A DNA stretch of 64,000 bases from Pantoea agglomerans NBRC 102470 (GCF_001598475.1 NZ_BCZA01000007.1:186001-250000), one strand, 5' to 3'; positions 19,940 to 31,254 are shown, numbered from the stretch's first letter. Program-made: numbers and translations. The notes: generated from the sequence alone by a model not told the origin.

Positions 19940-21270
19940 GTAATCGTAAATATTTCGGTACAGACGGCATTCGTGGCAAAGTCGGTGAAGCACCCATCAC
20001 CCCCGATTTCGTCCTGAAGCTGGGCTGGGCCGCAGGTAAAGTGCTGGCGCGCCACGGTTCAAAGAAGATCATTATCGGTAAAGATACCCGTATCTCTGGC
20101 TATATGCTGGAGTCCGCGCTGGAAGCCGGTCTCGCAGCAGCAGGCCTGACGGCCGCCTTTACCGGCCCGATGCCGACACCAGCCATCGCCTATCTGACCC
20201 GTACCTTCCGCGCAGAGGCGGGCATTGTGATTTCAGCGTCACATAACCCGTTTGACGACAACGGGATTAAATTCTTCTCGTCCGAGGGCACCAAACTGCC
20301 CGACGACGTTGAAGAGGCGATTGAGCTGGAGATGGAAAAGCCGATTACCTGTGTTGAATCAGCGCAGTTAGGTCGTGCCAGCCGTATTGTGGATGCAGCA
20401 GGGCGTTACATTGAGTTCTGCAAAGGCACTTTCCCCAGCGAACTGAATCTGAATGGCCTGAAAATTGTGGTCGACTGCGCCAATGGTGCCACTTACCACA
20501 TTGCGCCGAATGTATTGCGTGAACTGGGCGCGACGGTGATTGCTATCGGTGTCCAGCCAGACGGCATGAACATCAACAAAGAGTGCGGTGCCACCGACCT
20601 CAAACTGCTGCAGCAGCGCGTGCTGGCGGAGAAGGCCGATATCGGCCTGGCCTACGACGGTGACGGCGATCGCATCATGATGATTGACCATCTGGGTGAC
20701 AAAGTTGATGGCGACCAGATCCTCTACATCATTGCGCGTGAAGCCCTGCGTCAGGGACAGTTACGCGGCGGCGTGGTGGGTACGCTGATGAGTAACATGG
20801 GGCTGGAGTTAGCGCTGAAACAGCTTGGCATTCCGTTTACCCGTGCCAAAGTCGGTGACCGTTATGTACTGGAGAAGATGCAGGAGAAGGGCTGGCGTCT
20901 CGGTGCAGAGAACTCCGGTCATGTGATCCTGCTGGATAAAACCACAACCGGTGACGGTATCGTTGCAAGTTTGCAAGTGCTCACTGCGATGGTGCGTAAT
21001 CACATGAGCCTGCACGATCTCTGTAGTGGCATGAAGATGCTGCCGCAGGTTCTGGTTAACGTACGCTTTGCGGGCGAACATGATCCGCTTCAGAGTGACG
21101 CGGTAAAAGCTGTCACGGCTGAAGTGGAAAAAGCGCTGGCGGGTCGCGGACGCGTTCTGCTGCGTAAATCAGGTACTGAGCCATTAATTCGTGTCATGGT
21201 CGAAGGCGAAAATGAGGCGCAGGTCACCGAACTGGCGAATCGCATCGCCGACCAGGTCAAGGCCGTTTAA
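19936..21270 (+). CDS. glmM: GlmM, phosphoglucosamine mutase
   Basis: GlmM converts glucosamine-6-phosphate to glucosamine-1-phosphate on the way to UDP-GlcNAc for peptidoglycan and LPS. The 444-residue protein begins with [12 protein letters not shown]. It has the phosphoserine site [15 protein letters not shown] (Ser102), the metal loop DGDGDRIMM, the sugar-binding GAENSGHVI, and the phosphate-binding [15 protein letters not shown]. Coupled to folP by a four-base overlap. A 216-bp gap without a clear gene separates it from secG. Confidence 0.96.
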   Translation: MSNRKYFGTDGIRGKVGEAPITPDFVLKLGWAAGKVLARHGSKKIIIGKDTRISGYMLESALEAGLAAAGLTAAFTGPMPTPAIAYLTRTFRAEAGIVISASHNPFDDNGIKFFSSEGTKLPDDVEEAIELEMEKPITCVESAQLGRASRIVDAAGRYIEFCKGTFPSELNLNGLKIVVDCANGATYHIAPNVLRELGATVIAIGVQPDGMNINKECGATDLKLLQQRVLAEKADIGLAYDGDGDRIMMIDHLGDKVDGDQILYIIAREALRQGQLRGGVVGTLMSNMGLELALKQLGIPFTRAKVGDRYVLEKMQEKGWRLGAENSGHVILLDKTTTGDGIVASLQVLTAMVRNHMSLHDLCSGMKMLPQVLVNVRFAGEHDPLQSDAVKAVTAEVEKALAGRGRVLLRKSGTEPLIRVMVEGENEAQVTELANRIADQVKAV

Positions 21271-21486
21271 AACCGTAACAGGCGGTCTGCAGGGTGCTGA
21301 ACTGCCTGTAAAATCACCGGGATGGCGTTTTTTTCTGCAAACAGTAGGGGTAGTAAAAATTGCACTTGCAGAGATATGCGCCTTTGGTTAGTATTCACAC
21401 CCGCTTCTGATGGGTGATGACGAGACTCCCCATCAATACTGGTTGAAGCTTTAACTGTACGATTACCGTGCAAGGAACAGGATGAT

Positions 21487-21825
21487 ATGTACCAAGCTCT
21501 TTTAGTAGTTTTCCTTATTGTAGCTATCGCCCTCGTGGGTATGATCATGCTGCAGCAAGGCAAAGGCGCTGATATGGGAGCCTCATTCGGTGCAGGCGCA
21601 TCCGGTACGGTGTTTGGTTCTTCGGGCTCAGGTAATTTCATGACTCGTACAACCGGCATCTTAGCAGCGCTGTTTTTCATCATCAGCCTGGTACTGGGTA
21701 ATCTGAACAGCAATAAAGCGTCTAAAGGAAGCGAGTGGGAAAATCTTTCTGCGCCGGCGCAGTCTTCTCAACAGACTGAAAAGCCAACTCAACCGGTAAC
21801 GCCGGGCAGCGATATTCCTAAGTAA
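21487..21825 (+). CDS. secG: SecG, protein translocase subunit
   Basis: SecG is the small auxiliary subunit of the SecYEG channel in the inner membrane. It has 112 residues with two membrane helices (about 2-20 and 56-74). The conserved loop MLQQGKGADMGASFGAGASG lies between them, and the tail is hydrophilic. AGGAACAGG precedes the ATG. The tRNA-Leu gene starts 37 bp after the stop, as in E. coli, so secG and leuU are probably cotranscribed. Confidence 0.95.
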   Translation: MYQALLVVFLIVAIALVGMIMLQQGKGADMGASFGAGASGTVFGSSGSGNFMTRTTGILAALFFIISLVLGNLNSNKASKGSEWENLSAPAQSSQQTEKPTQPVTPGSDIPK

Positions 21826-21862
21826 GATCGTCAGCACAACGAATCGTTGTGGTCAGTGCAGT

Positions 21863-21949
21863 GCCGTGGTGGTGGAATTGGTAGACACGCTACCTTGAGG
21901 TGGTAGTGCCCGATTGGGCTTACGGGTTCAAGTCCCGTCCTCGGTACCA
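21863..21949 (+). tRNA. leuU: tRNA-Leu, anticodon GAG
   Basis: This 87-base class II tRNA has an encoded CCA end, the T-loop GGTTCAAGTC and a long variable arm. The anticodon loop TTGAGGT carries GAG. The acceptor 5' strand is GCCGTGG and the 3' strand CCTCGGT, so position 5 is T opposite T68. As I recall it, E. coli leuU has A5, which would pair. Otherwise the gene looks intact and sits after secG as expected. Confidence 0.93.
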
Positions 21950-21963
21950 AATAGCAGTATCCC

Positions 21964-21992
21964 TTGCATTTTATGCAGGTCTGGCGTATTAT
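21964..21992 (+). promoter_or_regulatory. Sigma-70 promoter of tRNA-fMet (nusA operon P)
   Basis: TTGCAT (21964-21969) and TATTAT (21987-21992) are separated by exactly 17 bases, and the tRNA begins 16 bases after the -10. This is a strong stable-RNA-type promoter that probably also drives rimP-nusA-infB. Confidence 0.85.
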
Positions 21993-22008
21993 TCGCCACG
22001 TTTTCGGA

Positions 22009-22085
<77 letters not shown>

Positions 22086-22212
22086 ATTTTCCCTTTGAGT
22101 TCTTTTTCAAATATACTGTATGCATCGACGGACGCATTCACGGTTATTTTTTGAAAGAAAATTCTTTGGATGGAGTCCGGGCCGCATTGCGGCATACAGG
22201 GTCCAGTGATTA

Positions 22213-22238
22213 AAAGCCCCGAATATTCGGGGTTTTTT
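22213..22238 (+). terminator. Terminator/attenuator in the metY-rimP leader
   Basis: AGCCCCGAA and TTCGGGGTT form a stem around a three-base loop with a following T run. It stands between the initiator tRNA and rimP and presumably reduces readthrough into the nusA operon. E. coli has a comparable leader terminator. Confidence 0.8.
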
Positions 22239-22297
22239 GTTATTAGCGAATCGTAATACTGGGCTATAGGCCCTTTTTTTATGTCTTGGGGGTGGGC

Positions 22298-22750
22298 TTG
22301 TCCACATTAGAGCAAAAATTGACAGAGTTGGTATCGGCTCCCGTAGAAGCGCTGGGTTACGAACTGGTTGGAATTGAATTCGTTCGTAGTCGCACATCTA
22401 TCCTGCGCATCTATATTGATAGTGAAGATGGCATCAATGTCGATGATTGCGCCGATGTCAGCCACCAGGTAAGTGCGGTAATGGATGTTGAAGATCCCAT
22501 TACGGTCCCTTACAACCTAGAAGTCTCTTCACCGGGACTCGATCGTCCTCTGTTCACTGCAGAACACTACACCCGCTTTATGGGTGAAGAAGTGAGTCTG
22601 GTGTTGCGTATGGCCGTGCAGAACCGCCGTAAATGGCAGGGAACCATTAAGTCAGTTGATGGCGAGATGATCACGGTGCACGTTGAGGGTAGCGATGAAG
22701 TGTTCGCACTGAGTAATATTCAGAAAGCGAACCTGGTCCCCCACTTTTAA
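22298..22750 (+). CDS. rimP: RimP, 30S ribosome maturation factor
   Basis: RimP assists maturation of the 30S subunit. It has 150 residues: an N-terminal alpha/beta domain with [37 protein letters not shown] and [13 protein letters not shown], then an SH3-like C-terminal domain. The start is TTG at 22298 (translated MSTLEQKL), preceded by GGGGGTG; an upstream in-frame TTG at 22286 adds four residues without benefit. First protein gene of the rimP-nusA-infB-rbfA-truB group. Confidence 0.94.
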   Translation: MSTLEQKLTELVSAPVEALGYELVGIEFVRSRTSILRIYIDSEDGINVDDCADVSHQVSAVMDVEDPITVPYNLEVSSPGLDRPLFTAEHYTRFMGEEVSLVLRMAVQNRRKWQGTIKSVDGEMITVHVEGSDEVFALSNIQKANLVPHF

Positions 22751-22774
22751 AAGTCCGGATTGAGGCTAACCAGG

Positions 22775-24262
22775 ATGAACAAAGAGATCTTAGCTGTTGT
22801 AGAAGCCGTTTCTAACGAAAAAGCCCTGCCGCGTGAGAAAATCTTCGAAGCGCTGGAGAGCGCGCTGGCGACTGCGACCAAGAAAAAGTACGAGCAGGAA
22901 ATTGAGGTACGCGTCAGCATTGATCGCCGCAGTGGCGATTTCGATACTTTCCGCCGCTGGGAAATCGTAGAAGAGGTGACACAGCCGACGCGCGAGATCA
23001 CGCTGGATGCGGCCCGCTTCGAAGATGAAGCATTCAATCTGGGCGAATATGTCGAAGATCAGATTGAATCGGTCACCTTTGACCGTATCACCACCCAGAC
23101 TGCTAAGCAGGTTATCGTGCAAAAAGTGCGCGAAGCTGAGCGCGCAATGGTGGTTGATCAGTTCCGTGAGCAGGAAGGCGAAATTATCACGGGCGTGGTG
23201 AAGAAAGTTAACCGCGACAACATCTCCCTCGACTTAGGCAGCAATGCCGAAGCGGTGATTCTGCGCGAAGATATGCTGCCGCGTGAAAACTTCCGTCCAG
23301 GCGACCGTATTCGTGGCGTACTCTACTCTGTACGTCCGGAAGCGCGTGGCGCGCAACTGTTCGTGACGCGTTCTAAACCAGAAATGCTGATTGAACTGTT
23401 CCGCATCGAGGTGCCAGAAATTGGCGAAGAACTGATTGAAATTAAAGCCGCTGCCCGTGATCCGGGTTCGCGCGCTAAAATTGCAGTCAAAACCAACGAC
23501 AAACGTATTGATCCGGTGGGTGCCTGTGTGGGCATGCGCGGCGCGCGTGTTCAGGCAGTTTCCAGTGAACTGGGCGGCGAGCGTATCGATATCGTGCTGT
23601 GGGACGATAACCCGGCGCAGTTTGTTATTAACGCCATGGCTCCGGCCGATGTGGCGTCAATCGTGGTTGATGAAGATAACCACACCATGGATATCGCCGT
23701 AGAAGCTGGCAATCTGGCTCAGGCGATCGGCCGTAACGGCCAAAACGTGCGTCTCGCTTCACAGCTGAGTGGCTGGGAGCTGAACGTGATGACCGTCGAT
23801 GATCTGCAGGCTAAGCATCAGGCTGAAGCACATGCAGCGATCGATATGTTCACTAAACATCTCGACATCGACGAAGAGTTCGCCACCGTACTGGTGGAAG
23901 AGGGCTTCTCCTCGCTGGAAGAGCTGGCATACGTGCCAATCAACGAGCTGCTGGAAGTCGACGGCCTCGACGAAGAGACCATTGAAGCCCTGCGTGAACG
24001 AGCAAAAAATGCGTTAACCACCCTGGCACTGGCGAAAGAAGAGAGTCTTGGAAATCAGGAGCCCGCTGAGGATCTTCTGAATCTTGAAGGCCTCGATCGT
24101 GCGCTGGCGTTCCGCCTGGCGTCGAAAGGCGTTTGCACGCTGGAAGATCTCGCTGAGCAAGGTGTTGACGATCTGACGGATATTGAAGGCATGTCTGATG
24201 AACAAGCCGGCGCGCTGATTATGGCCGCACGTAATATCTGCTGGTTCGGCGATGACGCGTAA
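22775..24262 (+). CDS. nusA: NusA, transcription elongation/termination factor
   Basis: NusA binds RNA polymerase and nascent RNA and modulates pausing, termination and antitermination. It is 495 residues, as in E. coli. Domains in order: N-terminal RNAP-binding domain (1-125), S1 (about 135-200), KH1 and KH2 (about 200-345, with [15 protein letters not shown] and [14 protein letters not shown]), and two acidic repeats ending in [12 protein letters not shown]. The ATG at 22775 has GAGG nine bases upstream. Confidence 0.96.
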   Translation: MNKEILAVVEAVSNEKALPREKIFEALESALATATKKKYEQEIEVRVSIDRRSGDFDTFRRWEIVEEVTQPTREITLDAARFEDEAFNLGEYVEDQIESVTFDRITTQTAKQVIVQKVREAERAMVVDQFREQEGEIITGVVKKVNRDNISLDLGSNAEAVILREDMLPRENFRPGDRIRGVLYSVRPEARGAQLFVTRSKPEMLIELFRIEVPEIGEELIEIKAAARDPGSRAKIAVKTNDKRIDPVGACVGMRGARVQAVSSELGGERIDIVLWDDNPAQFVINAMAPADVASIVVDEDNHTMDIAVEAGNLAQAIGRNGQNVRLASQLSGWELNVMTVDDLQAKHQAEAHAAIDMFTKHLDIDEEFATVLVEEGFSSLEELAYVPINELLEVDGLDEETIEALRERAKNALTTLALAKEESLGNQEPAEDLLNLEGLDRALAFRLASKGVCTLEDLAEQGVDDLTDIEGMSDEQAGALIMAARNICWFGDDA

Positions 24263-24279
24263 TAACAGGAAGGAACAGC

Positions 24280-26973
24280 ATGACAGATGTAACCGTAAAA
24301 TCGCTGGCCGCAGAAATTCAGACTCCGGTCGATCGCCTGGTACAGCAATTTGCTGATGCGGGGATCCCTAAGTCTGAAAATGACGCGGTGACCCAGCAAG
24401 AGAAAGAAACCTTACTATCTCATCTGAACCGTGAACACGGTCAGGTCGGTTCAGCTAAGCTGACGCTGCAGCGTAAAACGCGCAGCACCTTGAATATTCC
24501 AGGCACCGGGGGTAAAAGTAAGTCGGTGCAAATTGAAGTCCGCAAAAAGCGTACCTATGTGAAGGGTGATGCAGAGGCTGAGCAAGCTCAGGCAGAAGCT
24601 GAAGCCGAGGCGCAGCGTGAAGCGGAAGAGCAGGCGCAACGCGAGGCTGAAGAAAAAGCCCGTCGCGAAGCTGAACAGAAAGCGCAACGTGAAGCCGAAG
24701 ATAAAGCCAGGCGCGAAGCCGCTGACAAGGCCAAACGTGCAGCAGCGGAAAATGAAAAAGTGACAAATCAACCTACCGACGAAGTGACCAGGGCTGCGCA
24801 ATCAGACAAAGCCCGTCGCGAAGCTGAAGCTGCCGAACTGAAGCGTAAAGCTGAAGAAGAAGCCCGCCGTAAGCTTGAAGAGGCTGCCCGCCTCGTAGCA
24901 GAAGAAGCCCGCCGTCTGGCTGAAGAGAAATCAGCTGAATGGGAAAAACCGGAAGAAGAGGATAAAGGCGACTATCACGTCACCACTTCGACCCATGCCC
25001 GTCAGGCGGAAGATGAAAACGACCGTCAGGTTGAAGCAGGTCGTGCGCGTGCGCGTACTACGGCTAAAGCTGCGCGTCCGGCGAAAAAAGGCAACAAACA
25101 CTCTGAAGCCAAAACTGACCGTGAAGAAGCGCGTGCGCAGGTTCGTGGTGGTAAAGGCGGCAAGCATCGCAAACCTAGCGCACTGCAGCAGGGCTTCAAC
25201 AAGCCAGCGCAGGCCGTTAACCGCGATGTTGTGATTGGCGAAACTATCACCGTAGCCGAACTGGCTAACAAAATGGCGGTGAAAGGTTCTCTGGTCATTA
25301 AAGCGATGATGAGAATGGGCGCCATGGCGACCATCAACCAGGTCATCGACCAGGAAACTGCACAGCTCGTTGCCGAAGAGATGGGCCACAAAGTGACCCT
25401 GCGTCGTGAGAACGAGCTGGAAGAAGCGGTAATGGACGATCGTGATACTGATGCTGCGCAGGAGTCTCGTGCTCCGGTTGTCACCATCATGGGCCACGTC
25501 GACCACGGTAAAACGTCCCTGCTGGACTATATTCGTTCCACTAAAATCGCCTCTGGCGAAGCGGGCGGTATTACTCAGCACATCGGTGCTTACCACGTTG
25601 AAACCGACAACGGTATGGTTACCTTCCTGGATACCCCGGGCCACGCCGCGTTTACCGCGATGCGTGCACGTGGTGCGCAGGCGACCGATATCGTTATCCT
25701 GGTGGTTGCAGCAGACGATGGCGTGATGCCACAGACTGTCGAAGCTATTCAGCACGCCAAAGCCGCTAAAGTGCCGGTTGTGGTTGCAGTGAACAAGTGC
25801 GATAAGCCAGAAGCGGATCCGGATCGTGTTAAAAACGAACTGACTCAGTACGGTATCATTCCGGAAGAGTGGGGCGGCGAAAACATGTTCGTTAATGTCT
25901 CTGCGAAAGCGGGTACCGGCATTGATGACCTGTTAAACGCTATCCTGCTGCAGGCGGAAGTGCTGGAACTGACCGCTATCCGTGAAGGTATGGCGAGCGG
26001 CGTGGTGATCGAATCGTTCCTCGACAAAGGTCGTGGTCCGGTTGCCACCGTGCTGGTACGTGAAGGTACGCTGAACAAAGGCGACATCGTTCTTTGTGGT
26101 TTCGAATATGGCCGCGTTCGTGCAATGCGTGACGAACTGGGTCGCGAAGTCATGGAAGCGGGTCCATCTATCCCGGTTGAGATTCTGGGCCTGTCCGGCG
26201 TGCCGGCTGCGGGTGATGAAGCGACCGTGGTACGTGACGAGAAGAAAGCACGTGAAGTTGCGCTCTATCGTCAGGGCAAATTCCGCGAAGTTAAACTGGC
26301 TCGCCAGCAGAAATCTAAGCTCGAGAACATGTTTGCTAACATGACCGAAGGCGAAGTGTCTGAACTGAACATCGTTCTGAAAGCTGACGTTCAGGGTTCT
26401 GTGGAAGCAATCTCCGACTCCCTGCAGAAACTCTCCACCGACGAAGTGAAGGTGAAGATTGTGGGTTCAGGCGTGGGCGGGATTACCGAAACCGATGCGA
26501 CCCTGGCTGCTGCCTCTAACGCCATCCTCCTTGGCTTCAACGTTCGTGCCGATGCCTCTGCGCGTCGCGTCATTGACGCAGAAAGCCTGGATCTGCGCTA
26601 CTACTCTGTCATCTATAACCTGATTGACGAAGTTAAAGCGGCGATGAGCGGCATGCTGGCACCAGAGTACAAACAGCAGATCATCGGTCTGGCTGCGGTG
26701 CGCGATGTGTTCAAATCACCGAAGTTTGGCGCGATTGCCGGTTGTATGGTGACGGAAGGTAACATCAAGCGTCACAATCCAATCCGTGTCCTGCGCGACA
26801 ACGTGGTAATTTACGAAGGCGAGCTGGAATCTCTGCGTCGCTTTAAAGATGACGTCAACGAAGTGCGTAACGGCATGGAGTGCGGTATCGGCGTGAAGAA
26901 CTACAACGACGTTCGCGTTGGCGATATGATCGAAGTGTTTGAAATCATCGAAATTAAACGCACCATCGAGTAA
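24280..26973 (+). CDS. infB: InfB, translation initiation factor IF-2
   Basis: IF-2 brings fMet-tRNA to the 30S subunit and hydrolyses GTP on subunit joining. The 897-residue protein has an N-terminal domain, then a long charged Ala/Glu/Arg/Lys region (about 100-230). A second conserved N-domain stretch ([20 protein letters not shown]) follows, then the G domain with GHVDHGKT at 405-412, DTPGHAAF and [11 protein letters not shown]. Domains II-IV end in [10 protein letters not shown]. Multiple in-frame starts could give shorter isoforms, as in E. coli, but I could not fix one. Confidence 0.96.
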   Translation: MTDVTVKSLAAEIQTPVDRLVQQFADAGIPKSENDAVTQQEKETLLSHLNREHGQVGSAKLTLQRKTRSTLNIPGTGGKSKSVQIEVRKKRTYVKGDAEAEQAQAEAEAEAQREAEEQAQREAEEKARREAEQKAQREAEDKARREAADKAKRAAAENEKVTNQPTDEVTRAAQSDKARREAEAAELKRKAEEEARRKLEEAARLVAEEARRLAEEKSAEWEKPEEEDKGDYHVTTSTHARQAEDENDRQVEAGRARARTTAKAARPAKKGNKHSEAKTDREEARAQVRGGKGGKHRKPSALQQGFNKPAQAVNRDVVIGETITVAELANKMAVKGSLVIKAMMRMGAMATINQVIDQETAQLVAEEMGHKVTLRRENELEEAVMDDRDTDAAQESRAPVVTIMGHVDHGKTSLLDYIRSTKIASGEAGGITQHIGAYHVETDNGMVTFLDTPGHAAFTAMRARGAQATDIVILVVAADDGVMPQTVEAIQHAKAAKVPVVVAVNKCDKPEADPDRVKNELTQYGIIPEEWGGENMFVNVSAKAGTGIDDLLNAILLQAEVLELTAIREGMASGVVIESFLDKGRGPVATVLVREGTLNKGDIVLCGFEYGRVRAMRDELGREVMEAGPSIPVEILGLSGVPAAGDEATVVRDEKKAREVALYRQGKFREVKLARQQKSKLENMFANMTEGEVSELNIVLKADVQGSVEAISDSLQKLSTDEVKVKIVGSGVGGITETDATLAAASNAILLGFNVRADASARRVIDAESLDLRYYSVIYNLIDEVKAAMSGMLAPEYKQQIIGLAAVRDVFKSPKFGAIAGCMVTEGNIKRHNPIRVLRDNVVIYEGELESLRRFKDDVNEVRNGMECGIGVKNYNDVRVGDMIEVFEIIEIKRTIE

Positions 26974-26997
26974 TAGACTGCTGATGTGTTGCAATTT

Positions 26998-27016
26998 GGG
27001 AGGCCTCTGGCCTCCC
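26998..27016 (+). terminator. Hairpin between infB and rbfA
   Basis: GGGAGGCC and GGCCTCCC pair perfectly around a three-base loop, followed by an A/T-rich stretch without a clean T run. It may be a weak attenuator or an mRNA processing/stability element inside the operon. Confidence 0.4.
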
Positions 27017-27038
27017 GAATTATTTGGGAGAAATAATG

Positions 27039-27446
27039 ATGGCGAAAGAATTTGGTCGCCCGCAGCGCGTTTCACAAGAGCTGCAAAAAGAGATTGCGAT
27101 GATCCTGCAGCGTGAGATCAAAGATCCACGTCTTGGCATGATGGTCACCGTATCAGGCGTTGAAGTCTCACGCGATCTCGCTTACGCAAAAGTGTTCGTG
27201 ACTTTCCTCAATGACAAAGATGAAGAAGCGATTAAACATGGCCTGAAAGCGCTGAAAGAAGCGTCAGGTTATATCCGCATTCTGCTGGGCAAAGCGATGC
27301 GTCTGCGTATCGTGCCTGAGCTGACTTTCTTCTACGACAACTCGTTAGTCGAAGGGATGCGCATGTCCAATCTCGTCACCAGCGTCGTGAAGAACGATAC
27401 TGAACGCCGTGGTCCGGACGCCACTGGCGATGACGAGGAGGCGTAA
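27039..27446 (+). CDS. rbfA: RbfA, 30S ribosome-binding factor
   Basis: RbfA binds the 5' end of 16S rRNA during late 30S maturation and cold adaptation. It has 135 residues in a type II KH fold, with [37 protein letters not shown] and [18 protein letters not shown]. Start codons ATG 27036 and ATG 27039 are both in range of GGGAG; the latter gives the standard MAKEFGRP. The stop TAA shares one base with the truB ATG. Confidence 0.95.
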   Translation: MAKEFGRPQRVSQELQKEIAMILQREIKDPRLGMMVTVSGVEVSRDLAYAKVFVTFLNDKDEEAIKHGLKALKEASGYIRILLGKAMRLRIVPELTFFYDNSLVEGMRMSNLVTSVVKNDTERRGPDATGDDEEA

Positions 27447-28390
27447 TGAGTCGTCCGCGTCGTCGCGGTCGCGACGTCCATGGCGTGTTGTTGCTGGATA
27501 AGCCACAAGGCGTCTCGTCGAATGATGTCCTGCAGAAAGTGAAGCGTATCTTTAACGCGAATCGCGCAGGACATACCGGCGCGCTGGATCCTCTGGCTAC
27601 CGGCATGTTGCCGATCTGCCTGGGTGAAGCGACTAAGTTTTCGCAGTATCTGCTCGATTCCGACAAACGCTATCGCGTGATTGCCCGACTGGGCGAGCGG
27701 ACCGACACGTCAGACGCCGATGGCAACATCGTGCAGACGCGTCCGGTCAGCTTCAGTCAGGCCGATCTGGACAGTGCTCTGGAGAGCTTCCGTGGCGAAA
27801 CGCTGCAGGTGCCTTCGATGTTTTCGGCACTGAAGCATCAGGGACGCCCGCTGTATGAATATGCGCGTCAGGGCATTGAGATTGCGCGTGAACCGCGTCC
27901 GATCACTGTCTATGAACTGCAATTTATTCGCTGGCAGGATAACGAGCTGGAGCTGGAAATTCACTGCTCCAAAGGCACCTATATCCGCACCATCATCGAT
28001 GACCTGGGCGAAAAGCTGGGATGCGGTGCGCACGTGATTATGCTGCGTCGCGTTCAGGTTGCCCGTTATCCGTATGAAAGGATGGTGACGCTGGAACAGC
28101 TCAACACCCTGCTGACGGAAGCCACAGAAGCCGGCATTCCACTGGAAACGCAGCTCGATCCGCTGTTGTTGCCGATGGACAGCCCCGCCTCTGATTTCCC
28201 TGAAGTGAATATCCCGCCTGCCGTGGCAGATTTCTTCCGCCAGGGACAGCCGGTACAGGCCAGCAATGCGCCTGCCCAGGGGCTGGTAAGGGTATCGGAA
28301 GGCGAAGCGCGTAAGTTTATCGGTATGGCAGAAATTGCCGACGATGGCCGGCTTGCGCCACGTCGTTTAGTGGTTGAGTATCAGGATTGA
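27446..28390 (+). CDS. truB: TruB, tRNA pseudouridine-55 synthase
   Basis: TruB makes the pseudouridine of the T-loop at position 55 in tRNAs. It has 314 residues with the catalytic Asp48 in [16 protein letters not shown]. Further family motifs are [37 protein letters not shown] and [16 protein letters not shown]-terminal PUA-type domain follows. The start overlaps the rbfA stop by one base, and the region ends before the independent rpsO promoter. Confidence 0.96.
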   Translation: MSRPRRRGRDVHGVLLLDKPQGVSSNDVLQKVKRIFNANRAGHTGALDPLATGMLPICLGEATKFSQYLLDSDKRYRVIARLGERTDTSDADGNIVQTRPVSFSQADLDSALESFRGETLQVPSMFSALKHQGRPLYEYARQGIEIAREPRPITVYELQFIRWQDNELELEIHCSKGTYIRTIIDDLGEKLGCGAHVIMLRRVQVARYPYERMVTLEQLNTLLTEATEAGIPLETQLDPLLLPMDSPASDFPEVNIPPAVADFFRQGQPVQASNAPAQGLVRVSEGEARKFIGMAEIADDGRLAPRRLVVEYQD

Positions 28391-28421
28391 GCCAGGCGTT
28401 CACTTTTCGCTGATGGGGCAT

Positions 28422-28450
28422 TTGCGTTGCTATCGGGCGCAGAGTAGAAT
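28422..28450 (+). promoter_or_regulatory. rpsO promoter
   Basis: TTGCGT (28422-28427) and TAGAAT (28445-28450) are 17 bases apart, just after the truB stop and 71 bases before the rpsO ATG. The position matches the known rpsO promoter of E. coli. Confidence 0.75.
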
Positions 28451-28521
28451 AGCGCGGCTTTAAAGCGGGATGCTGAATTAGAGATCGGCACCCATACATT
28501 CATTTATTACTGGAGTTTATT

Positions 28522-28791
28522 ATGTCTCTAAGCGTAGAAGCTAAAGCAGAGATCGTTGCTAAATATGGCCGTGGTGCTAACGACAGCGGTTCAACTGAAG
28601 TTCAGGTTGCCCTGTTGACCGCGCAGATTACCCATCTGCAGGGTCACTTCTCTGAGCACAAAAAAGACCACCACAGCCGCCGCGGTCTGCTGCGCATGGT
28701 ATCTCAGCGTCGTAAGCTGCTGGACTACCTGAAGCGTAAAGACGTTGCACGCTACAGCAGCCTGATCGAAAGTCTCGGTCTGCGTCGCTAA
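28522..28791 (+). CDS. rpsO: RpsO, 30S ribosomal protein S15
   Basis: S15 binds 16S rRNA early in assembly of the 30S platform and forms a bridge to 50S. The 89 residues include [37 protein letters not shown] and [12 protein letters not shown], matching the family over its whole length. It has its own promoter and a terminator before pnp. S15 represses its own translation in E. coli through a leader pseudoknot; I did not verify that fold here. Confidence 0.97.
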   Translation: MSLSVEAKAEIVAKYGRGANDSGSTEVQVALLTAQITHLQGHFSEHKKDHHSRRGLLRMVSQRRKLLDYLKRKDVARYSSLIESLGLRR

Positions 28792-28876
28792 GTCTGAAGA
28801 ATCTGATCGTCGGGGCATTATGCGGGCTTTTGCACTCTGTGCAGCTTACGATCAGATTTGTGCGAGTTTCGTGAAG

Positions 28877-28902
28877 AGGGGGCCTTTATGGCCCCTTTTT
28901 TC
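28877..28902 (+). terminator. rpsO terminator
   Basis: GGGGCC (28879-28884) and GGCCCC (28890-28895) form the core stem, flanked by further A-T pairing and followed by six T residues, about 85 bases after rpsO. Confidence 0.88.
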
Positions 28903-28961
28903 GAGCAATCGGCAGCAATCCGGACCAAACTGATGTATTGTTGCTTAGTGTGATCTTTAGT

Positions 28962-29038
28962 TTGCAGAATTTCGCGCGGCTAATGAGAGGCTTTACCGCA
29001 GGGGCGGTCGAGGGTTGTCATTAGTCGCGAGGATGCAA
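28962..29038 (+). promoter_or_regulatory. pnp leader hairpin (RNase III-type processing site)
   Basis: CGCGGCTAATGA (28975-28986) pairs with TCATTAGTCGCG (29018-29029) through 12 pairs with one G-U. An outer TTGCA/TGCAA helix and an inner ACCGC/GCGGT helix extend it. It lies in the pnp 5' leader. In E. coli the equivalent long stem is cut by RNase III and mediates PNPase autoregulation, so the same is inferred here. Confidence 0.75.
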
Positions 29039-29101
29039 CTGAAGATTGGTAATCAATGGCGGGCTACAGATAGCCATGCCCCGAAGTTAAGGACTTTGAT
29101 T

Positions 29102-31240
29102 TTGCTGAATCCGATCGTACGCAAATTCCAATATGGTCAACATACCGTCACGCTGGAAACCGGCATGATGGCTCGCCAGGCGACAGCCGCTGTTATGGTG
29201 AGCATGGACGATACTGCAGTATTCGTCACTGTAGTAGGTCAGAAAAAATCTAAACCAGGTCAGGATTTCTTCCCACTGACCGTGAACTATCAGGAGCGTA
29301 CTTACGCTGCTGGTCGTATCCCAGGCAGCTTCTTCCGTCGTGAAGGCCGTCCAAGCGAAGGCGAAACCCTGATTTCGCGTCTGATTGACCGCCCGATTCG
29401 TCCGCTGTTCCCGGAAGGTTTTGTTAACGAAGTTCAGGTTATCGCCACTGTTGTCTCTGTGAACCCACAGGTTCATCCGGACATCGTTGCCATGATCGGT
29501 GCTTCTGCTGCACTGGCGCTTTCTGGTCTGCCGTTCAATGGCCCAATTGGTTCTGCGCGTGTTGGTTACATCAACGATCAATATGTCCTGAACCCAACCG
29601 CAGATGAGCTGAAACAGTCTCGTCTGGATCTGGTGGTTGCCGGTACGCAGAATGCCGTTCTGATGGTTGAATCTGAAGCTGAGATCCTGTCAGAAGAGCA
29701 GATGCTGGGCGCCGTGGTCTTTGGTCACGACCAGCAGCAGATTGTTATCGAAAACATTAATGCTCTGGTTGCTGAAGCGGGCAAACCACGCTGGGACTGG
29801 CAGCCAGAAGCGGCCAATACCGCACTGATTTCTCGCGTTGCTGCCCTGGCAGAAGCGCGCATCAGCGATGCTTACCGCATCACTGACAAGCAGGAGCGTT
29901 ACACCCAGGTTGGCGTCATTAAAGACGAAACCATCGCTGCGCTGCTGGCTGAAGATGAAACGCTGGATGGTTCAGAAATCGGCGACATCGTGCATAGCCT
30001 TGAAAAAACCGTTGTTCGTACTCGCATCCTGAATGGCGAGCCACGCATCGATGGTCGTGAAAAAGATATGATCCGTGGTCTGGACGTGCGTACTGGCGTA
30101 TTGCCACGTACACACGGTTCATCACTGTTCACCCGTGGTGAGACGCAGGCACTGGTTACTGCAACGCTGGGTACGACCCGCGATGCGCAGAACCTTGATG
30201 AGCTGATGGGCGAACGTACCGACAGCTTCCTGTTCCATTACAACTTCCCTCCATACTCTGTCGGCGAAACCGGCATGGTAGGTTCGCCGAAGCGTCGTGA
30301 GATTGGTCACGGTCGTCTGGCGAAGCGCGGCGTGTTAGCGGTAATGCCTAAAGCGGAAGATTTCCCTTACACCATTCGTGTTGTTTCTGAAATCACCGAA
30401 TCTAACGGCTCTTCTTCAATGGCCTCTGTCTGCGGTGCCTCACTGGCGCTGATGGATGCAGGCGTGCCAATCAAAGCCGCCGTTGCCGGTATCGCAATGG
30501 GTCTGGTGAAAGAAGATGAGAAGTTTGTTGTTCTGTCTGACATCCTGGGCGATGAAGATCACCTGGGCGACATGGACTTCAAAGTAGCCGGTAGCCGTGA
30601 AGGTATCACCGCGCTGCAGATGGACATCAAAATCGAAGGCATCACGCGTGAAATCATGCAGGAAGCGCTGAACCAGGCCCGTGGTGCACGTCTGCACATT
30701 CTGGGCGTTATGGAACAGGCTATCAGCACACCGCGTACTGAGATTTCTGAATTCGCACCACGCATTTACACCATCAAAATCAGCTCTGACAAGATCAAAG
30801 ATGTGATCGGTAAAGGCGGCTCAGTGATTCGTGCACTGACCGAAGAGACCGGCACAACGATTGAAATTGAAGATGACGGCACCGTGAAAATCGCTGCGAC
30901 CGATGGTCTGAAAGCGAAAGAAGCGATTCGTCGTATCGAAGAGATTACCGCAGAGATCGAAGTGGGCCGCGTTTACAGTGGTAAAGTGACCCGTATCGTT
31001 GACTTCGGCGCCTTCGTTGCAATCGGCGGCGGTAAAGAAGGTCTGGTTCACATTTCACAAATCGCTGATAAGCGCGTTGAGAAAGTGACTGACTATCTGC
31101 AGATGGGTCAGGAAGTACCGGTTAAGGTGATGGAAGTTGATCGCCAGGGCCGTGTACGTCTGAGCATCAAAGAAGCGACAGAATCTAAGCCGCAGGCTGA
31201 AGAAGCTGTCGCGGTGACCACGCCTGACGCTGCTGAATAA
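29102..31240 (+). CDS. pnp: Pnp, polynucleotide phosphorylase
   Basis: PNPase degrades RNA 3' to 5' by phosphorolysis and is a degradosome subunit. It has 712 residues: two RNase PH-like cores (the first with [12 protein letters not shown], the second with [17 protein letters not shown] and AGIAMGL), then KH ([16 protein letters not shown]) and S1 ([18 protein letters not shown]) domains. The start is taken as TTG at 29102, giving [12 protein letters not shown] as in E. coli, with AAGGA upstream. An in-frame ORF extends to 29015, but that would overlap the leader hairpin. Confidence 0.96.
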   Translation: MLNPIVRKFQYGQHTVTLETGMMARQATAAVMVSMDDTAVFVTVVGQKKSKPGQDFFPLTVNYQERTYAAGRIPGSFFRREGRPSEGETLISRLIDRPIRPLFPEGFVNEVQVIATVVSVNPQVHPDIVAMIGASAALALSGLPFNGPIGSARVGYINDQYVLNPTADELKQSRLDLVVAGTQNAVLMVESEAEILSEEQMLGAVVFGHDQQQIVIENINALVAEAGKPRWDWQPEAANTALISRVAALAEARISDAYRITDKQERYTQVGVIKDETIAALLAEDETLDGSEIGDIVHSLEKTVVRTRILNGEPRIDGREKDMIRGLDVRTGVLPRTHGSSLFTRGETQALVTATLGTTRDAQNLDELMGERTDSFLFHYNFPPYSVGETGMVGSPKRREIGHGRLAKRGVLAVMPKAEDFPYTIRVVSEITESNGSSSMASVCGASLALMDAGVPIKAAVAGIAMGLVKEDEKFVVLSDILGDEDHLGDMDFKVAGSREGITALQMDIKIEGITREIMQEALNQARGARLHILGVMEQAISTPRTEISEFAPRIYTIKISSDKIKDVIGKGGSVIRALTEETGTTIEIEDDGTVKIAATDGLKAKEAIRRIEEITAEIEVGRVYSGKVTRIVDFGAFVAIGGGKEGLVHISQIADKRVEKVTDYLQMGQEVPVKVMEVDRQGRVRLSIKEATESKPQAEEAVAVTTPDAAE

Positions 31241-31254
31241 GTCGTTGCTGATTT

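Noticed and set aside
24570-24960. Repeats in infB as a CRISPR-like or mobile repeat
   Set aside because: The repeats are in frame, code for a charged helix known from IF-2, and have no spacer structure.
29015-29101. An N-terminal extension of pnp starting at 29015
   Set aside because: It would begin inside the leader hairpin, has no relative, and the TTG at 29102 gives the standard N-terminus.
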